A stretch of DNA of 64,000 bases from Longimicrobiales bacterium (lineage in GTDB: Bacteria; Gemmatimonadota; Gemmatimonadetes; Longimicrobiales; Gaopeijiaceae): contig JAPKBW010000004.1 in assembly GCA_028823235.1 (NCBI GenBank), positions 62,001 through 126,000 on the forward strand, in the 5' to 3' direction. The position numbers were made by a program, and so were the translations under genes. The notes beneath the pieces were generated by a model. It searched no databases, was not told the origin of the DNA, and saw only the letters and a list, made by a program, of their open reading frames with translations. Shown here in pieces: positions 10,127-18,188 of this stretch. Position 1 is the first letter of the stretch; each line of letters begins with the position of its first letter.

Positions 10127-11323
10127 CTACTGGACCGGGTCCATCCGCCAGAAGATGATGCCCCCGGCCTGCTGCCCCACTCCGACGGATCCGACCATCT
10201 CGAAGCTCTGGAGATCGTAGACGTCAACCTTCCCAGGCTCAGCGCCCTTCCCTTCGACACTTACGAAGGCGTAGCGAGAGTCTGAGGTAACCGCGACCCC
10301 GTGCGTGACAGTCGTTGTGCTCGGTACGACTGCCCTGCTCTCGCCAGTGGCCGCATCGAAGAACTGTACTTGACCGGCGCTCTTCAGGGAGGCAACCAGC
10401 ACGGTTCCGTCCGGCGTGATCCCCAGATTGTATGGCGCGCGGCCGGTCGGGAACTTCCGGACCAACGACCAGTCCGCGCGGTCGATCACGAGGATCTCGT
10501 CGGACTTGTTGCACGCGACGTAGAGCGTCTGATTGTCCGGAGCCGGCTCGACCCAGGTCGGCGAACACGAGGGTTCGGACATGGCGCCCATGGGCGCCAT
10601 GCTTTCTGAGCCCCGAATCATCCCGTTCGGGCCAGTCAAGACCTCCGGGGCGGCATAGCCGGTGAGAGCAACCTCCCGGCCTGTCGCAACCATAAACCGC
10701 CGAGAGACCTCGAAGGTACGCGTGTCGATCTCGACCATCTGGTCGTCCATCATGCAGTTCGAATACGCGTACAGCCCGTCCGGCGACATGCGGAGTCCGT
10801 GCGGCATCGTGCATGTCGCGATCTGGTCGACTTCGACCATGTCAGGGGTGTAGACCACGGATACCGTGGACGCCACGTGCTCACCGTGCAGGTTGAAATT
10901 CGCGACGAAGGCATAGAGTCCGTCGGGAGTCAGATCGAGGGTTGCAGGGAAATTTCCGAGCAGAATCGGTGCAGCGACAAGCGTGTCGGGACCAGCCGCG
11001 AACTTCCACATCTTGCCGTCCGGCACCCCGTGCGCGGTGGTCATGTAGAGGTACTTCCCGTCCGGCGACACGTTCAGACCGTGCGGCCCCTCGGTCTCGA
11101 CAGAAATCTCACCGACCGGAGTCGTTTGGTCGATCGACACGCCGGAGGCGTCAAACTTGATCCGGTGGATGAGATCGGCCGACTCCGCACCGACGTACGC
11201 GTAATACGCAGCAGCAGGCGCGGCCGAAGCAGGAGTCGGCGCCGACGTGGTACCCGCGGAGCCACCGCCACATGCAGTGAAGAGGAGAAGAACGGCGGCC
11301 GACTGGCAAATGCGTTTGTTCAT
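10127..11323 (-). CDS. YVTN-type beta-propeller lipoprotein
   Basis: A 398-residue protein starting with a lipoprotein signal peptide whose lipobox-like end is LLFTAC, followed by a Gly/Ser/Pro/Ala-rich linker. The rest is built of repeats such as SPDGKYLYMTTA, TPDGLYAFVANF, SPDGLYAYSNC and TSDSRYAFVSVEG, characteristic of the YVTN/cytochrome cd1-like seven-bladed propeller. Such proteins bind ligands or partner proteins outside the cytoplasm; the partner here is unknown. It lies on the opposite strand between two paralogous LVIVD propeller genes, which suggests a functional connection but does not prove one. Confidence 0.82.
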   Translation of the reverse strand: MNKRICQSAAVLLLFTACGGGSAGTTSAPTPASAAPAAAYYAYVGAESADLIHRIKFDASGVSIDQTTPVGEISVETEGPHGLNVSPDGKYLYMTTAHGVPDGKMWKFAAGPDTLVAAPILLGNFPATLDLTPDGLYAFVANFNLHGEHVASTVSVVYTPDMVEVDQIATCTMPHGLRMSPDGLYAYSNCMMDDQMVEIDTRTFEVSRRFMVATGREVALTGYAAPEVLTGPNGMIRGSESMAPMGAMSEPSCSPTWVEPAPDNQTLYVACNKSDEILVIDRADWSLVRKFPTGRAPYNLGITPDGTVLVASLKSAGQVQFFDAATGESRAVVPSTTTVTHGVAVTSDSRYAFVSVEGKGAEPGKVDVYDLQSFEMVGSVGVGQQAGGIIFWRMDPVQ

Positions 11324-11480
11324 GATCGACGATGGATCCTGATCGGTTGAGCGCCTCGGTTGCTGCCACGCAGGTTCAACACGATTGTATCAGCTTGGCG
11401 GCTTCCGGACTCCGGGGATGCTCCCCGCAGCGGATTAATAGGCCGAACACGATGGACCTTATCAAGGGAGCAGAAGCACG

Positions 11481-13505
11481 ATGAGAAGGAACCTTGCTTG
11501 GACGCTCGTGGCCACGGCCCTGTGCGCGTCGCCCGTCATCGCTCAGGACGCCTCCCTCGATGCGGGCCTATTGGTCACTCAGCTGGTCGCCGAGCCCGCT
11601 GAAGTTTCATTCGAAGCCGGGACGAGCACACCACTGGTCATCCGAGCCCTCGATGCATCGGGCAACAGAGTGAACGCCGAGCTTCGCATTCGCGGGCGTG
11701 GCGTGAGCTACACGGATGGAATCGTCACTGCCACCGAGGGTGGTACTGCGATGCTGATCGTCTCCGTCGTTCTTCCAGCTGATGCGACCCAGCAGCCGGC
11801 AACCTTGACGTTGCCGATCAACGTTACTTGGCCAGCCGTCGCGACCGTCGAGGTCGCTCCCCTCCAGGAAGGGGTCCTCTATTCGGGCACTCAGGTGCGA
11901 TACGGAGCCGCTGCATTTTTCTCCAGTGGTGAAGAGCACACGCAGCCCAGTTTCTCGTGGACGACATCGAATGCGTCAGTCGCCACGGTAAATTCGCGCG
12001 GTAACGTCACCGCACATGCGGCTGGATCCGTCACCCTGACAGCGTCCTTTGACGGCGTCCGCGGAACCGTTTCTCTCGACGTTCCTGCACTCCCGGCCAC
12101 CTCGCTCGAGATCGCCGGCGGGTCGGACCAGGCCCGACAGGGTGACGTCCTGAGCTTTGACGCCGTGCTGACCGGTCAGGGCGGTCCGGTCACCGATGCG
12201 CCCGTGTTCTGGACGGTGTCCTTCCAGCCGGACGACTCGATCAACGCCCCCGGCGGTGGTGGGATCATCAGCAGCGGGAAATTTGTCGGAGAGGTGCCGG
12301 GCCTCTACACCATCATGGCTTCGGCTGGAGACCTCGTGGCTCGCACCACGGTCGACGTGGCACCTCGCGAGGCTGTGCAGGAAATTCAGGTTCACGGTCA
12401 GGGATCGGTCTCGGATGTCCACACCTCCGACCTCTGGATCTACGAGGGCAACGATGGCCGAGACTACGCAGTAACCGGCACCTGGGGCGCCAATGGCTGG
12501 GCCTACTTCTGGGACGTGACCGATCCGACGAACATCGCGAAAACGGACTCGATCCTGGTCGATGCTCGTACGATCAACGACGTGAAGGTCTCACCCGATG
12601 CCCGGTATGCTGCCTTGTCCCGTGAGGGCGCCTCGAACCGCCGGAACGGTGCAGTCATTCTGGACCTCGCGGACCCGGCGCACCCGATTATCGCCTCGAC
12701 CTTCGACACCAACGGCGTCACAGGCGGGGTGCACAACATGTTCGCCACCGAAGACTACCTCTTCGCGCTCGCCGGTGGTGACAAGTACGTCATCATTGAT
12801 GTGACTGACCTGTCGAATCCGACCTATGTGAGCGAGTACAACCACCCTGACAGCCGGATTCATGATGTGTGGGTGCACGACGGCGTGGCTTACTCGTCCG
12901 AGTGGCAGAACGGGGTGGTAGTCGTTGATGTCGGGAACGGCCAATGGGGTGGATCCATCGACAACCCGGTCTACGTCACGAATGTCCCTTATCCCGTCGG
13001 CGCGACCCACGCCGCCTTTCCCTACTATCAAGAAGACACGGGCAAGTTCTACCTCTTCCTCGGTGACGAGATCATGAACCGCGAAGGTGCAGCGTGGGGC
13101 GGCGCCGGCCTGGGCGGTATCCCGCAGCAGGGCGGGACACCGTCAGTTACACGGGGCTACATCCACATCATCGACTTCACCGACCCGGAGAACCCGGTCG
13201 ATGTTGCTCGGTATGAGGCCTCCGAGTTCGGCACGCACAACCTGTGGGTCGAAGACGACATGCTCTACGTCGCCTACTACGAGGGCGGCGTACGCACGGT
13301 GGACGTCTCCGGCGAGCTGATGGGCAATCTCGCGACGCAGGGACGTGAGGTCGCTGTCTACAAGGCGAACGACCCCAACGGATACGTGTCCAACGCTCCG
13401 ATGGCCTGGGGCCCCCAGCCCTACAAGGGCAACCTGTTCTTCAGTGATTTCAACTCCGGCCTCTGGTCAGTCAAAGTGATGCCGAAAGGGCGCCCGATCT
13501 CTTGA
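11481..13505 (+). CDS. Secreted LVIVD-repeat beta-propeller protein with Ig-like domains (copy 2)
   Basis: A 674-residue paralogue of the protein at 8094-10124. It has a signal peptide ending near VIAQ, two Ig-like domains at about residues 25-290 and an LVIVD propeller to the end. The two copies share long almost identical stretches (for example GGVHNMFAT and YNHPDSRIHDVWVH) and the same C-terminal KGRPIS, while the Ig-like part has diverged more. A GGGAG-type ribosome-binding site precedes the ATG at 11481. A hairpin with a T-run follows the stop. Confidence 0.82.
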   Translation: MRRNLAWTLVATALCASPVIAQDASLDAGLLVTQLVAEPAEVSFEAGTSTPLVIRALDASGNRVNAELRIRGRGVSYTDGIVTATEGGTAMLIVSVVLPADATQQPATLTLPINVTWPAVATVEVAPLQEGVLYSGTQVRYGAAAFFSSGEEHTQPSFSWTTSNASVATVNSRGNVTAHAAGSVTLTASFDGVRGTVSLDVPALPATSLEIAGGSDQARQGDVLSFDAVLTGQGGPVTDAPVFWTVSFQPDDSINAPGGGGIISSGKFVGEVPGLYTIMASAGDLVARTTVDVAPREAVQEIQVHGQGSVSDVHTSDLWIYEGNDGRDYAVTGTWGANGWAYFWDVTDPTNIAKTDSILVDARTINDVKVSPDARYAALSREGASNRRNGAVILDLADPAHPIIASTFDTNGVTGGVHNMFATEDYLFALAGGDKYVIIDVTDLSNPTYVSEYNHPDSRIHDVWVHDGVAYSSEWQNGVVVVDVGNGQWGGSIDNPVYVTNVPYPVGATHAAFPYYQEDTGKFYLFLGDEIMNREGAAWGGAGLGGIPQQGGTPSVTRGYIHIIDFTDPENPVDVARYEASEFGTHNLWVEDDMLYVAYYEGGVRTVDVSGELMGNLATQGREVAVYKANDPNGYVSNAPMAWGPQPYKGNLFFSDFNSGLWSVKVMPKGRPIS

Positions 13506-13515
13506 GTCAGTGAGT

Positions 13516-13555
13516 GGGGGCAGTCGCCATCCGGTGGCTGCCCCCGTTAGCTTTT
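13516..13555 (+). terminator. Intrinsic terminator after LVIVD copy 2
   Basis: An 8-bp perfect GC-rich stem (13516-13523 with 13538-13545) is followed within six bases by CTTTT. It lies 10 bases after the stop of the second LVIVD gene and just before the CNNM gene, which therefore probably has its own promoter or depends on read-through. Confidence 0.65.
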
Positions 13556-13562
13556 CCACACG

Positions 13563-14810
13563 ATGGCTACGCTATTGCTCATAGTCGGGGTCGCACTCGC
13601 GATCTCGTTCCTCTGCTCGATTCTCGAAGCAGTGTTCCTCTCCATCTCCCATTCCTACGTCGCGATCTTGAAGAATCGCGGTGAGTGGTCGGGGGAATGG
13701 CTGGAACAGGCGCGCAAGAATGTCGACGAGCCAATCGCGGCGATCCTGACTTTGAACACGATCGCGCACACCGTGGGTGCGACGATGGCGGGCGCGCAGG
13801 CAGCGGTGGTATTCGGGGAAGCGAAAGTGGGCATCTTCTCGGGTGTCCTCACACTGGCGGTCCTGCTCGCGACCGAGATCATCCCAAAGACCATCGGCGC
13901 AACGTACTGGAAGAGACTGGCGACACCATCCGCGTACGTGCTTCAAGGAATGGTCCTAGCGATGAAGCCGGTGCTGATCCCCCTTGGTTGGCTCTCGGGG
14001 CTGCTCACCGGACACGCGCACGGCCCCACCGTCAGTCGTGCCGAGATCCAGGTACTCGCAGAGATTGGTCGCCGGGAAGGCACCCTGGACGACGACGAGT
14101 TCTCGGTCGTGTCCAACGTGATCGGGCTAGACGAGGTGTCGGTCGGCGAAGTGATGACGCCTCGGACCGACATGATCGGAATCGCTGCGAGTGCCACGAT
14201 CGAGGACGCCCAGTCCATGATGCTCGACACCGGCCATCTGCGGCTGCCCGTGTTCGAGGAGAACCTCGACAACATCACCGGGGTGATCCTCGGCCGGGAT
14301 GTATGGCGGGCCCAGCGCGACGGCCGAGTGTCGCTGCAAGGCGTGATCCGGCCGGTGCCGTTCGCGCCGAGCTCCAAGCGCGTCGAACACCTGATCCCCG
14401 AAATGCGGGCACAACTCACCAAGCTGGCCATCGTGGTGGACGAATTCGGTGGAACGGCCGGGCTCGTCACCCTCGAAGATCTGATCGAGGAGATAATCGG
14501 CGAAATACAGGACGAGCACGAAGGTGATGAACCATCCGCCTTCCAGGAATTGCCGGGAGGCCGTGTCCGGGTGTGGGGGGGGACGTCTCTCCGAGAAAGC
14601 TCTCAGCGACTCAATTTTGAGCCGACCGAGGATGAAGAAGATGGGTTCGAGACGATCGGCGGCCTAGTATTCGGTCGCCTCAACAGGATTCCCGTGGTTG
14701 GCGACGAAGTCCTGCTCGACTCAGGTACGCTCCTAGTCACCCAAATGAGTGGCCGCCGGATCGAGTATCTGCTGTTTCAGGCAGTGGGCGCGGAGTCTGG
14801 GTCAGACTGA
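13563..14810 (+). CDS. CNNM/CorC-type (HlyC-family) membrane protein with CBS pair
   Basis: A 415-residue inner-membrane protein of the CNNM/hemolysin-C family, whose members are linked to magnesium or cobalt efflux. The N-terminal DUF21 domain (about residues 1-150) has several hydrophobic helices. A CBS-domain pair lies around 190-320 with the hallmark VMTPRTDM, and a CorC_HlyC domain around 330-410. The old hemolysin name is misleading for such proteins. Its stop overlaps the convergent lspA stop region by nine bases. Confidence 0.87.
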   Translation: MATLLLIVGVALAISFLCSILEAVFLSISHSYVAILKNRGEWSGEWLEQARKNVDEPIAAILTLNTIAHTVGATMAGAQAAVVFGEAKVGIFSGVLTLAVLLATEIIPKTIGATYWKRLATPSAYVLQGMVLAMKPVLIPLGWLSGLLTGHAHGPTVSRAEIQVLAEIGRREGTLDDDEFSVVSNVIGLDEVSVGEVMTPRTDMIGIAASATIEDAQSMMLDTGHLRLPVFEENLDNITGVILGRDVWRAQRDGRVSLQGVIRPVPFAPSSKRVEHLIPEMRAQLTKLAIVVDEFGGTAGLVTLEDLIEEIIGEIQDEHEGDEPSAFQELPGGRVRVWGGTSLRESSQRLNFEPTEDEEDGFETIGGLVFGRLNRIPVVGDEVLLDSGTLLVTQMSGRRIEYLLFQAVGAESGSD

Positions 14811-15362
14811 GCCGGTGGGCTCTCGGCCGACACCACCGGGGGCTGAAGCGTCACCCTCTGCAGTCTTCTCAGCGGCCTCGCGGGCTCGCTCTTCCTGCTC
14901 CTCGAACCAGAACGAGATCGCAAGCAGAATTGCTCCGCACGTGATCGCCATGTCAGCGACGTTGAAGATCGGAAAATCCCACAGCCAGAGATCGACCGGG
15001 CCAAGGAAGTCCACGACCCCTTCGCTCCACCTCATGCGGTCATAGAGGTTCCCGACCGCGCCTGACACGACAAGAGAAATCGATCCGATTCTCAGGTAGT
15101 CACGGTCCTCCGCCTGGCGGAACAGCACGGTCAACAAGCCAAGCGCGATGATCGTGACCGGAATGAAGAACCAGCGCGAGTCCTCGCCCACCCGTATGCC
15201 GAAAGCAGCGCCCTTGTTGAAGGCGAGAGTCAGCGGGAGCAGTCCTCCGAAGAGCTCACTGCTCTCGAACTCCAGTGCAACCAGCGCCCAACTTTTCGTC
15301 ATGACATCGAGTGCAATGATAGCCGGGAAAGTGAGACCGAAAATGAGATATTTAGGACGCAC
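14802..15362 (-). CDS. lspA: Signal peptidase II (lipoprotein signal peptidase)
   Basis: The inner-membrane aspartyl protease that cleaves lipoprotein signal peptides before the lipidated Cys. The 186 residues include four hydrophobic segments and the family motifs: FNKGAAFGI, GNLYDRM followed by VVDFL (first catalytic Asp) and FNVADMAI (second catalytic Asp). The highly charged Glu/Arg tail is a little longer than usual. It starts with GTG at 15362. Lipoproteins in this window (10127-11323 and 51903-53879) would be substrates. Confidence 0.93.
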   Translation of the reverse strand: MRPKYLIFGLTFPAIIALDVMTKSWALVALEFESSELFGGLLPLTLAFNKGAAFGIRVGEDSRWFFIPVTIIALGLLTVLFRQAEDRDYLRIGSISLVVSGAVGNLYDRMRWSEGVVDFLGPVDLWLWDFPIFNVADMAITCGAILLAISFWFEEQEERAREAAEKTAEGDASAPGGVGREPTGSV

Positions 15363-15510
15363 GGAGTTCGTTCCTGAGCAAGCGGAGAGTCGAGCGAAAT
15401 CTGGGACCCGAAGGCGCGATCCCCAACGTCTCCAGAACCGTTAAAGTAAAAGGCACTTACGCCGTCTGGACTCGATCGTTCCCCCGAATCGCGCAGGCTA
15501 CATGACAGGG

Positions 15511-15585
15511 TTATGCCCAGCTGCTTTTCAGGCTCCAGTCTTTGGCCGGAGGGCGGTGAAAAGTGCAGACTAAAAGGAGTTAGTT
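15511..15585 (+). other. Degenerate attC/attI-like end upstream of the serine hydrolase
   Basis: An imperfect hairpin (CTGCTTTTCA at 15521-15530 with TGAAAA-GTGCAG at 15557-15568) is followed by GTTAGTT at 15579-15585. The GTGCAG...GTTAG ending resembles the right ends of the two clear attC-like sites downstream. GTTAGTT differs at one base from GTTAGGT, the R' box expected to complement the R'' box ACCTAAC of the next site. No matching left CTAAC box is present, so this is a weak call. Confidence 0.3.
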
Positions 15586-15644
15586 GGCCCGACTCGATGG
15601 TTGTTGTCAAACGCCCGTGCTCTTCTTGCCTTGGGGAAATCCAG

Positions 15645-17054
15645 ATGAGAGTAATCCTAGCAACCGTCCTCGCAGCCCTCGCTGCGTCACCGGTTCATGC
15701 GTTCCAGCTCGACCGGGAGACTGAGTCTCGCATTGACGCTGTGTTTGCTGAGTATGACCGGACGACGGGACCGGGGTGTGCGCTGGGGATCGTGAGCGAC
15801 GGCCGCCTCGTGTTCGACCGAGGCTACGGCATCGGCCATCTGGACCACTCCATACCGCTTCGAAGCTCATCTGTCTTCTACCTAGCGTCGGTCTCGAAGC
15901 AGTTCACGGCTGCTTCTGTGTTGATCGCCGCTCACGAGGGATTCCTCTCACTGGATGACGAGGTAGGGAAGCATCTACCAGAGTTTCAGGACTACGGCAC
16001 GCCGGTCACCGTTCGAAACTTGGTCCACCACACCAGCGGGGTCCGCGACTACCTCACATTGATGAGCCTCGCAGGTATCCCGTTCGAGAATATTCTTTCC
16101 GACGAGGACATGCTCGGCCTGATCGTTCGGCAGACGGAACTCAACTTCGACCCCGGAGCCGAGTATCTCTACAGCAACTCCGGATACGTCATGTTGGCCG
16201 AGATCGTGAAACGAGCCACGGGTCGGTCTCTGCGGGAGTACGCCGATGAGAAGATCTTCCGGCCACTGGGCATGATGGACACGCACTTTCACGATGACCG
16301 TGTGCACGTAGTGACCGACAGGGTCTTGAGCTATGACGAGCGGGATGAAGGGGGATGGGCCACCAACTATCTCATGAACTTCGACAAGGTTGGGGATGGA
16401 GGCCTCTACTCAACGATCGAAGATCTGGCTCGGTGGGACTCCGCGTTCTATGAGGACGTCTTCGGCATCGCAGACTTTGCCGACAAGATGTACAGGAGAG
16501 GTGTCCTCGTCGGAGGTGACACTATCAACTACGCACGTGGGCTTGGGGTTGGCGTTCGGCGCGGCCTTCCGCGAGTGGCCCACGGTGGCGGCATGATGGC
16601 ATTCCGGACCATGCTCGCGAGATATCCGGTTCAGCGAACCACAGTGATCACCCTATGTAACCAGGGTTCCGCTAACTCGGGGGCGCTGAGCGCTGCGGTT
16701 GAGGACATTGTCCTCGAGGCGGCCTTCCTCGAGGACTCTCCACCAATACAGACCGAATCCGGTGCGGAGGAAGGGGGGGCTGACCACCTCATCGTGCCGC
16801 AGGCGGTTCTCGAGACCCTGGCGGGGGCATACGCTTCGGAGGAACTGGGCTCCACCTGGGTACTTGAAGCCAGTTTAGGCGAGCTGATCCTGAAACATCC
16901 GGGTGCAGATTCTCTCAACTTGACCGCGGACAGTGAGACCGAGTTTTCCAGTTCTGGACTTGTCTTGAGCTTCGTGCGCGAGGGTGATCGGGCCGTGGCC
17001 TTTGTTCTCCAAGCGGGCCGCGTGCAAAACTTGCGTTTCGACAGGGTGCGTTAG
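15645..17054 (+). CDS. Secreted serine hydrolase, class C beta-lactamase/PBP fold
   Basis: A 469-residue exported protein with a signal peptide ending near VHAFQ. It belongs to the beta-lactamase class C/D-alanyl-D-alanine carboxypeptidase-like superfamily: catalytic SVSK at about residues 82-85, YSN at 176-178, and an HGGGM segment in place of the third KTG motif. Members hydrolyse peptides, esters or amides, so antibiotic resistance should not be assumed. The last ~90 residues form a small extra domain. The ATG at 15645 gives a clean signal peptide. An attC-like site begins 31 bases after its stop, so it may itself be an old cassette. Confidence 0.85.
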   Translation: MRVILATVLAALAASPVHAFQLDRETESRIDAVFAEYDRTTGPGCALGIVSDGRLVFDRGYGIGHLDHSIPLRSSSVFYLASVSKQFTAASVLIAAHEGFLSLDDEVGKHLPEFQDYGTPVTVRNLVHHTSGVRDYLTLMSLAGIPFENILSDEDMLGLIVRQTELNFDPGAEYLYSNSGYVMLAEIVKRATGRSLREYADEKIFRPLGMMDTHFHDDRVHVVTDRVLSYDERDEGGWATNYLMNFDKVGDGGLYSTIEDLARWDSAFYEDVFGIADFADKMYRRGVLVGGDTINYARGLGVGVRRGLPRVAHGGGMMAFRTMLARYPVQRTTVITLCNQGSANSGALSAAVEDIVLEAAFLEDSPPIQTESGAEEGGADHLIVPQAVLETLAGAYASEELGSTWVLEASLGELILKHPGADSLNLTADSETEFSSSGLVLSFVREGDRAVAFVLQAGRVQNLRFDRVR

Positions 17055-17084
17055 CTGACCATCTCGTGTCGGAGGCCTCGAGCC

Positions 17085-17192
17085 ACCTAACAAGCCATTG
17101 CTACTGGCACGGGCTCGCTGGACGGGTAAGTCAGGTCACTGTTGTGGTTTGTCACGAGGCCGCCCGTGCAGCAGAATGACGAGACGTTAGGA
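17085..17192 (+). repeat. attC-like recombination site 1
   Basis: A 108-base imperfect palindrome. The left box R'' is ACCTAAC (17085-17091) and the right box R' is GTTAGGA (17186-17192). The inner arms 17107-17114 (GCACGGGC) and 17162-17169 (GCCCGTGC) pair perfectly. The flanking CATTGCTACTG and CAGCAGAATG pair with an extrahelical base and a mismatch, as in integron attC sites folded as single strands. Its ends are nearly identical to the site at 17957-18072 while the middles differ. Confidence 0.72.
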
Positions 17193-17234
17193 AGCCTCTT
17201 TCTGGGATTTAGACCTATCCGCTGTCGAATCGGC

Positions 17235-17933
17235 ATGAGATCTGGATTGACCGTCGCGTGCGCGGGCGTGGCCTGCTTGCTAAATCCCCCTCCGGCGGCG
17301 GGGCAAGCGGAGGACTGGGGCTCTCTGGATCGGTACCGCGAGGCTAACGAGCGCCTCGGTCCACCCTCACCGGCTGAAGCCAGAGTGGTGTTCTACGGTA
17401 ATTCCATCACCGAAGCGTGGGCTGTCCATTTCGAAGAGATGTTCCCGGGCAAGCCATACGTGGGGCGAGGCATCAGCGGGCAGACCACGCCGCAAATGCT
17501 GGTGCGTTTTCGCCAAGACGTGATCGCGTTGGAGCCCTCGGTTGTGGTGATCCTCGCGGGGACGAACGATATCGCGGGCAACACGGGTCCATCGACTCAG
17601 GCCATGATCCAGGACAACCTCGCCTCGATGGTAGAGTTGGCCCAGGCGAATGGGATCAGCGTCATACTGTCGTCGGTGCTGCCGGCGTCGGAGTACCGTT
17701 GGCGACCGGGTCTCGAGCCGGGCCCCAAGATCGTCGCCCTCAACGCTTGGATACGAGACTACGCTGACGCGCATCGTGTCGTGTACCTCGACTACCACAC
17801 CGCGATGGCGGACGAAGATCTGGGCCTCGGACAGGAGTTGTCGCCGGACGGTGTGCATCCCAACCGGTCGGGCTACCGATTAATGGCGCCGCTTGCCGAG
17901 GCCGCGATCGAGAAGGCACTACGCGAGAGATGA
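17235..17933 (+). CDS. Secreted SGNH/GDSL-family esterase or lipase, probable cassette gene
   Basis: A 232-residue exported hydrolase. The signal peptide ends near AAGQA. The SGNH blocks are clear: YGNSITEAW (block I, catalytic Ser), GRGISGQT (block II Gly), AGTNDIAGN (block III Asn) and SPDGVHPNRSGY (block V Asp and His). The substrate is probably an acyl ester or an acetylated carbohydrate; this cannot be fixed from sequence. The ATG at 17235 is chosen because an earlier in-frame TTG at 17142 would lie inside the attC-like site. The gene sits alone between two attC-like sites, in the orientation and spacing of an integron cassette. Confidence 0.87.
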   Translation: MRSGLTVACAGVACLLNPPPAAGQAEDWGSLDRYREANERLGPPSPAEARVVFYGNSITEAWAVHFEEMFPGKPYVGRGISGQTTPQMLVRFRQDVIALEPSVVVILAGTNDIAGNTGPSTQAMIQDNLASMVELAQANGISVILSSVLPASEYRWRPGLEPGPKIVALNAWIRDYADAHRVVYLDYHTAMADEDLGLGQELSPDGVHPNRSGYRLMAPLAEAAIEKALRER

Positions 17934-17956
17934 TATGGAGGTCCGACCGCGCGGCT

Positions 17957-18072
17957 TCCTAACAAGCGATTGCTACTGACACGGGTCACCTGATGGGCAG
18001 CGGGCCACTCGCCTTCGGCTCGCGCCCCTTGTTCGCATGCGGTCCGTGCAGCAGACTCGCGAGACGTTAGGC
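17957..18072 (+). repeat. attC-like recombination site 2
   Basis: A 116-base imperfect palindrome. R'' is TCCTAAC (17957-17963) and R' is GTTAGGC (18066-18072), a perfect GTTRRRY core. The arms GATTGCTACTGACACGG and CCGTGCAGCAGACTC pair with extrahelical bases. R'' here is the exact complement of the R' of site 1 (GTTAGGA), as expected if 17187-18066 is an inserted cassette whose circular form restores a matched attC. Confidence 0.72.
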
Positions 18073-18188
18073 GGCGCCAAAGCGGGTCCCTGTCATGGAT
18101 CAGGAACCCCTTCCCCTTGACCGGGTTGACGCTGACGAAGGGCCTGTGGTATTACTTGCGGCTGCTATTTTCTCGACCGACCAGAATC

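Noticed and set aside
15362-15600. A true attI site with a divergent integrase gene
   Set aside because: The upstream neighbour is an intact lspA with all catalytic motifs, and no tyrosine recombinase is encoded anywhere in the window. Only a degenerate site-like end remains.
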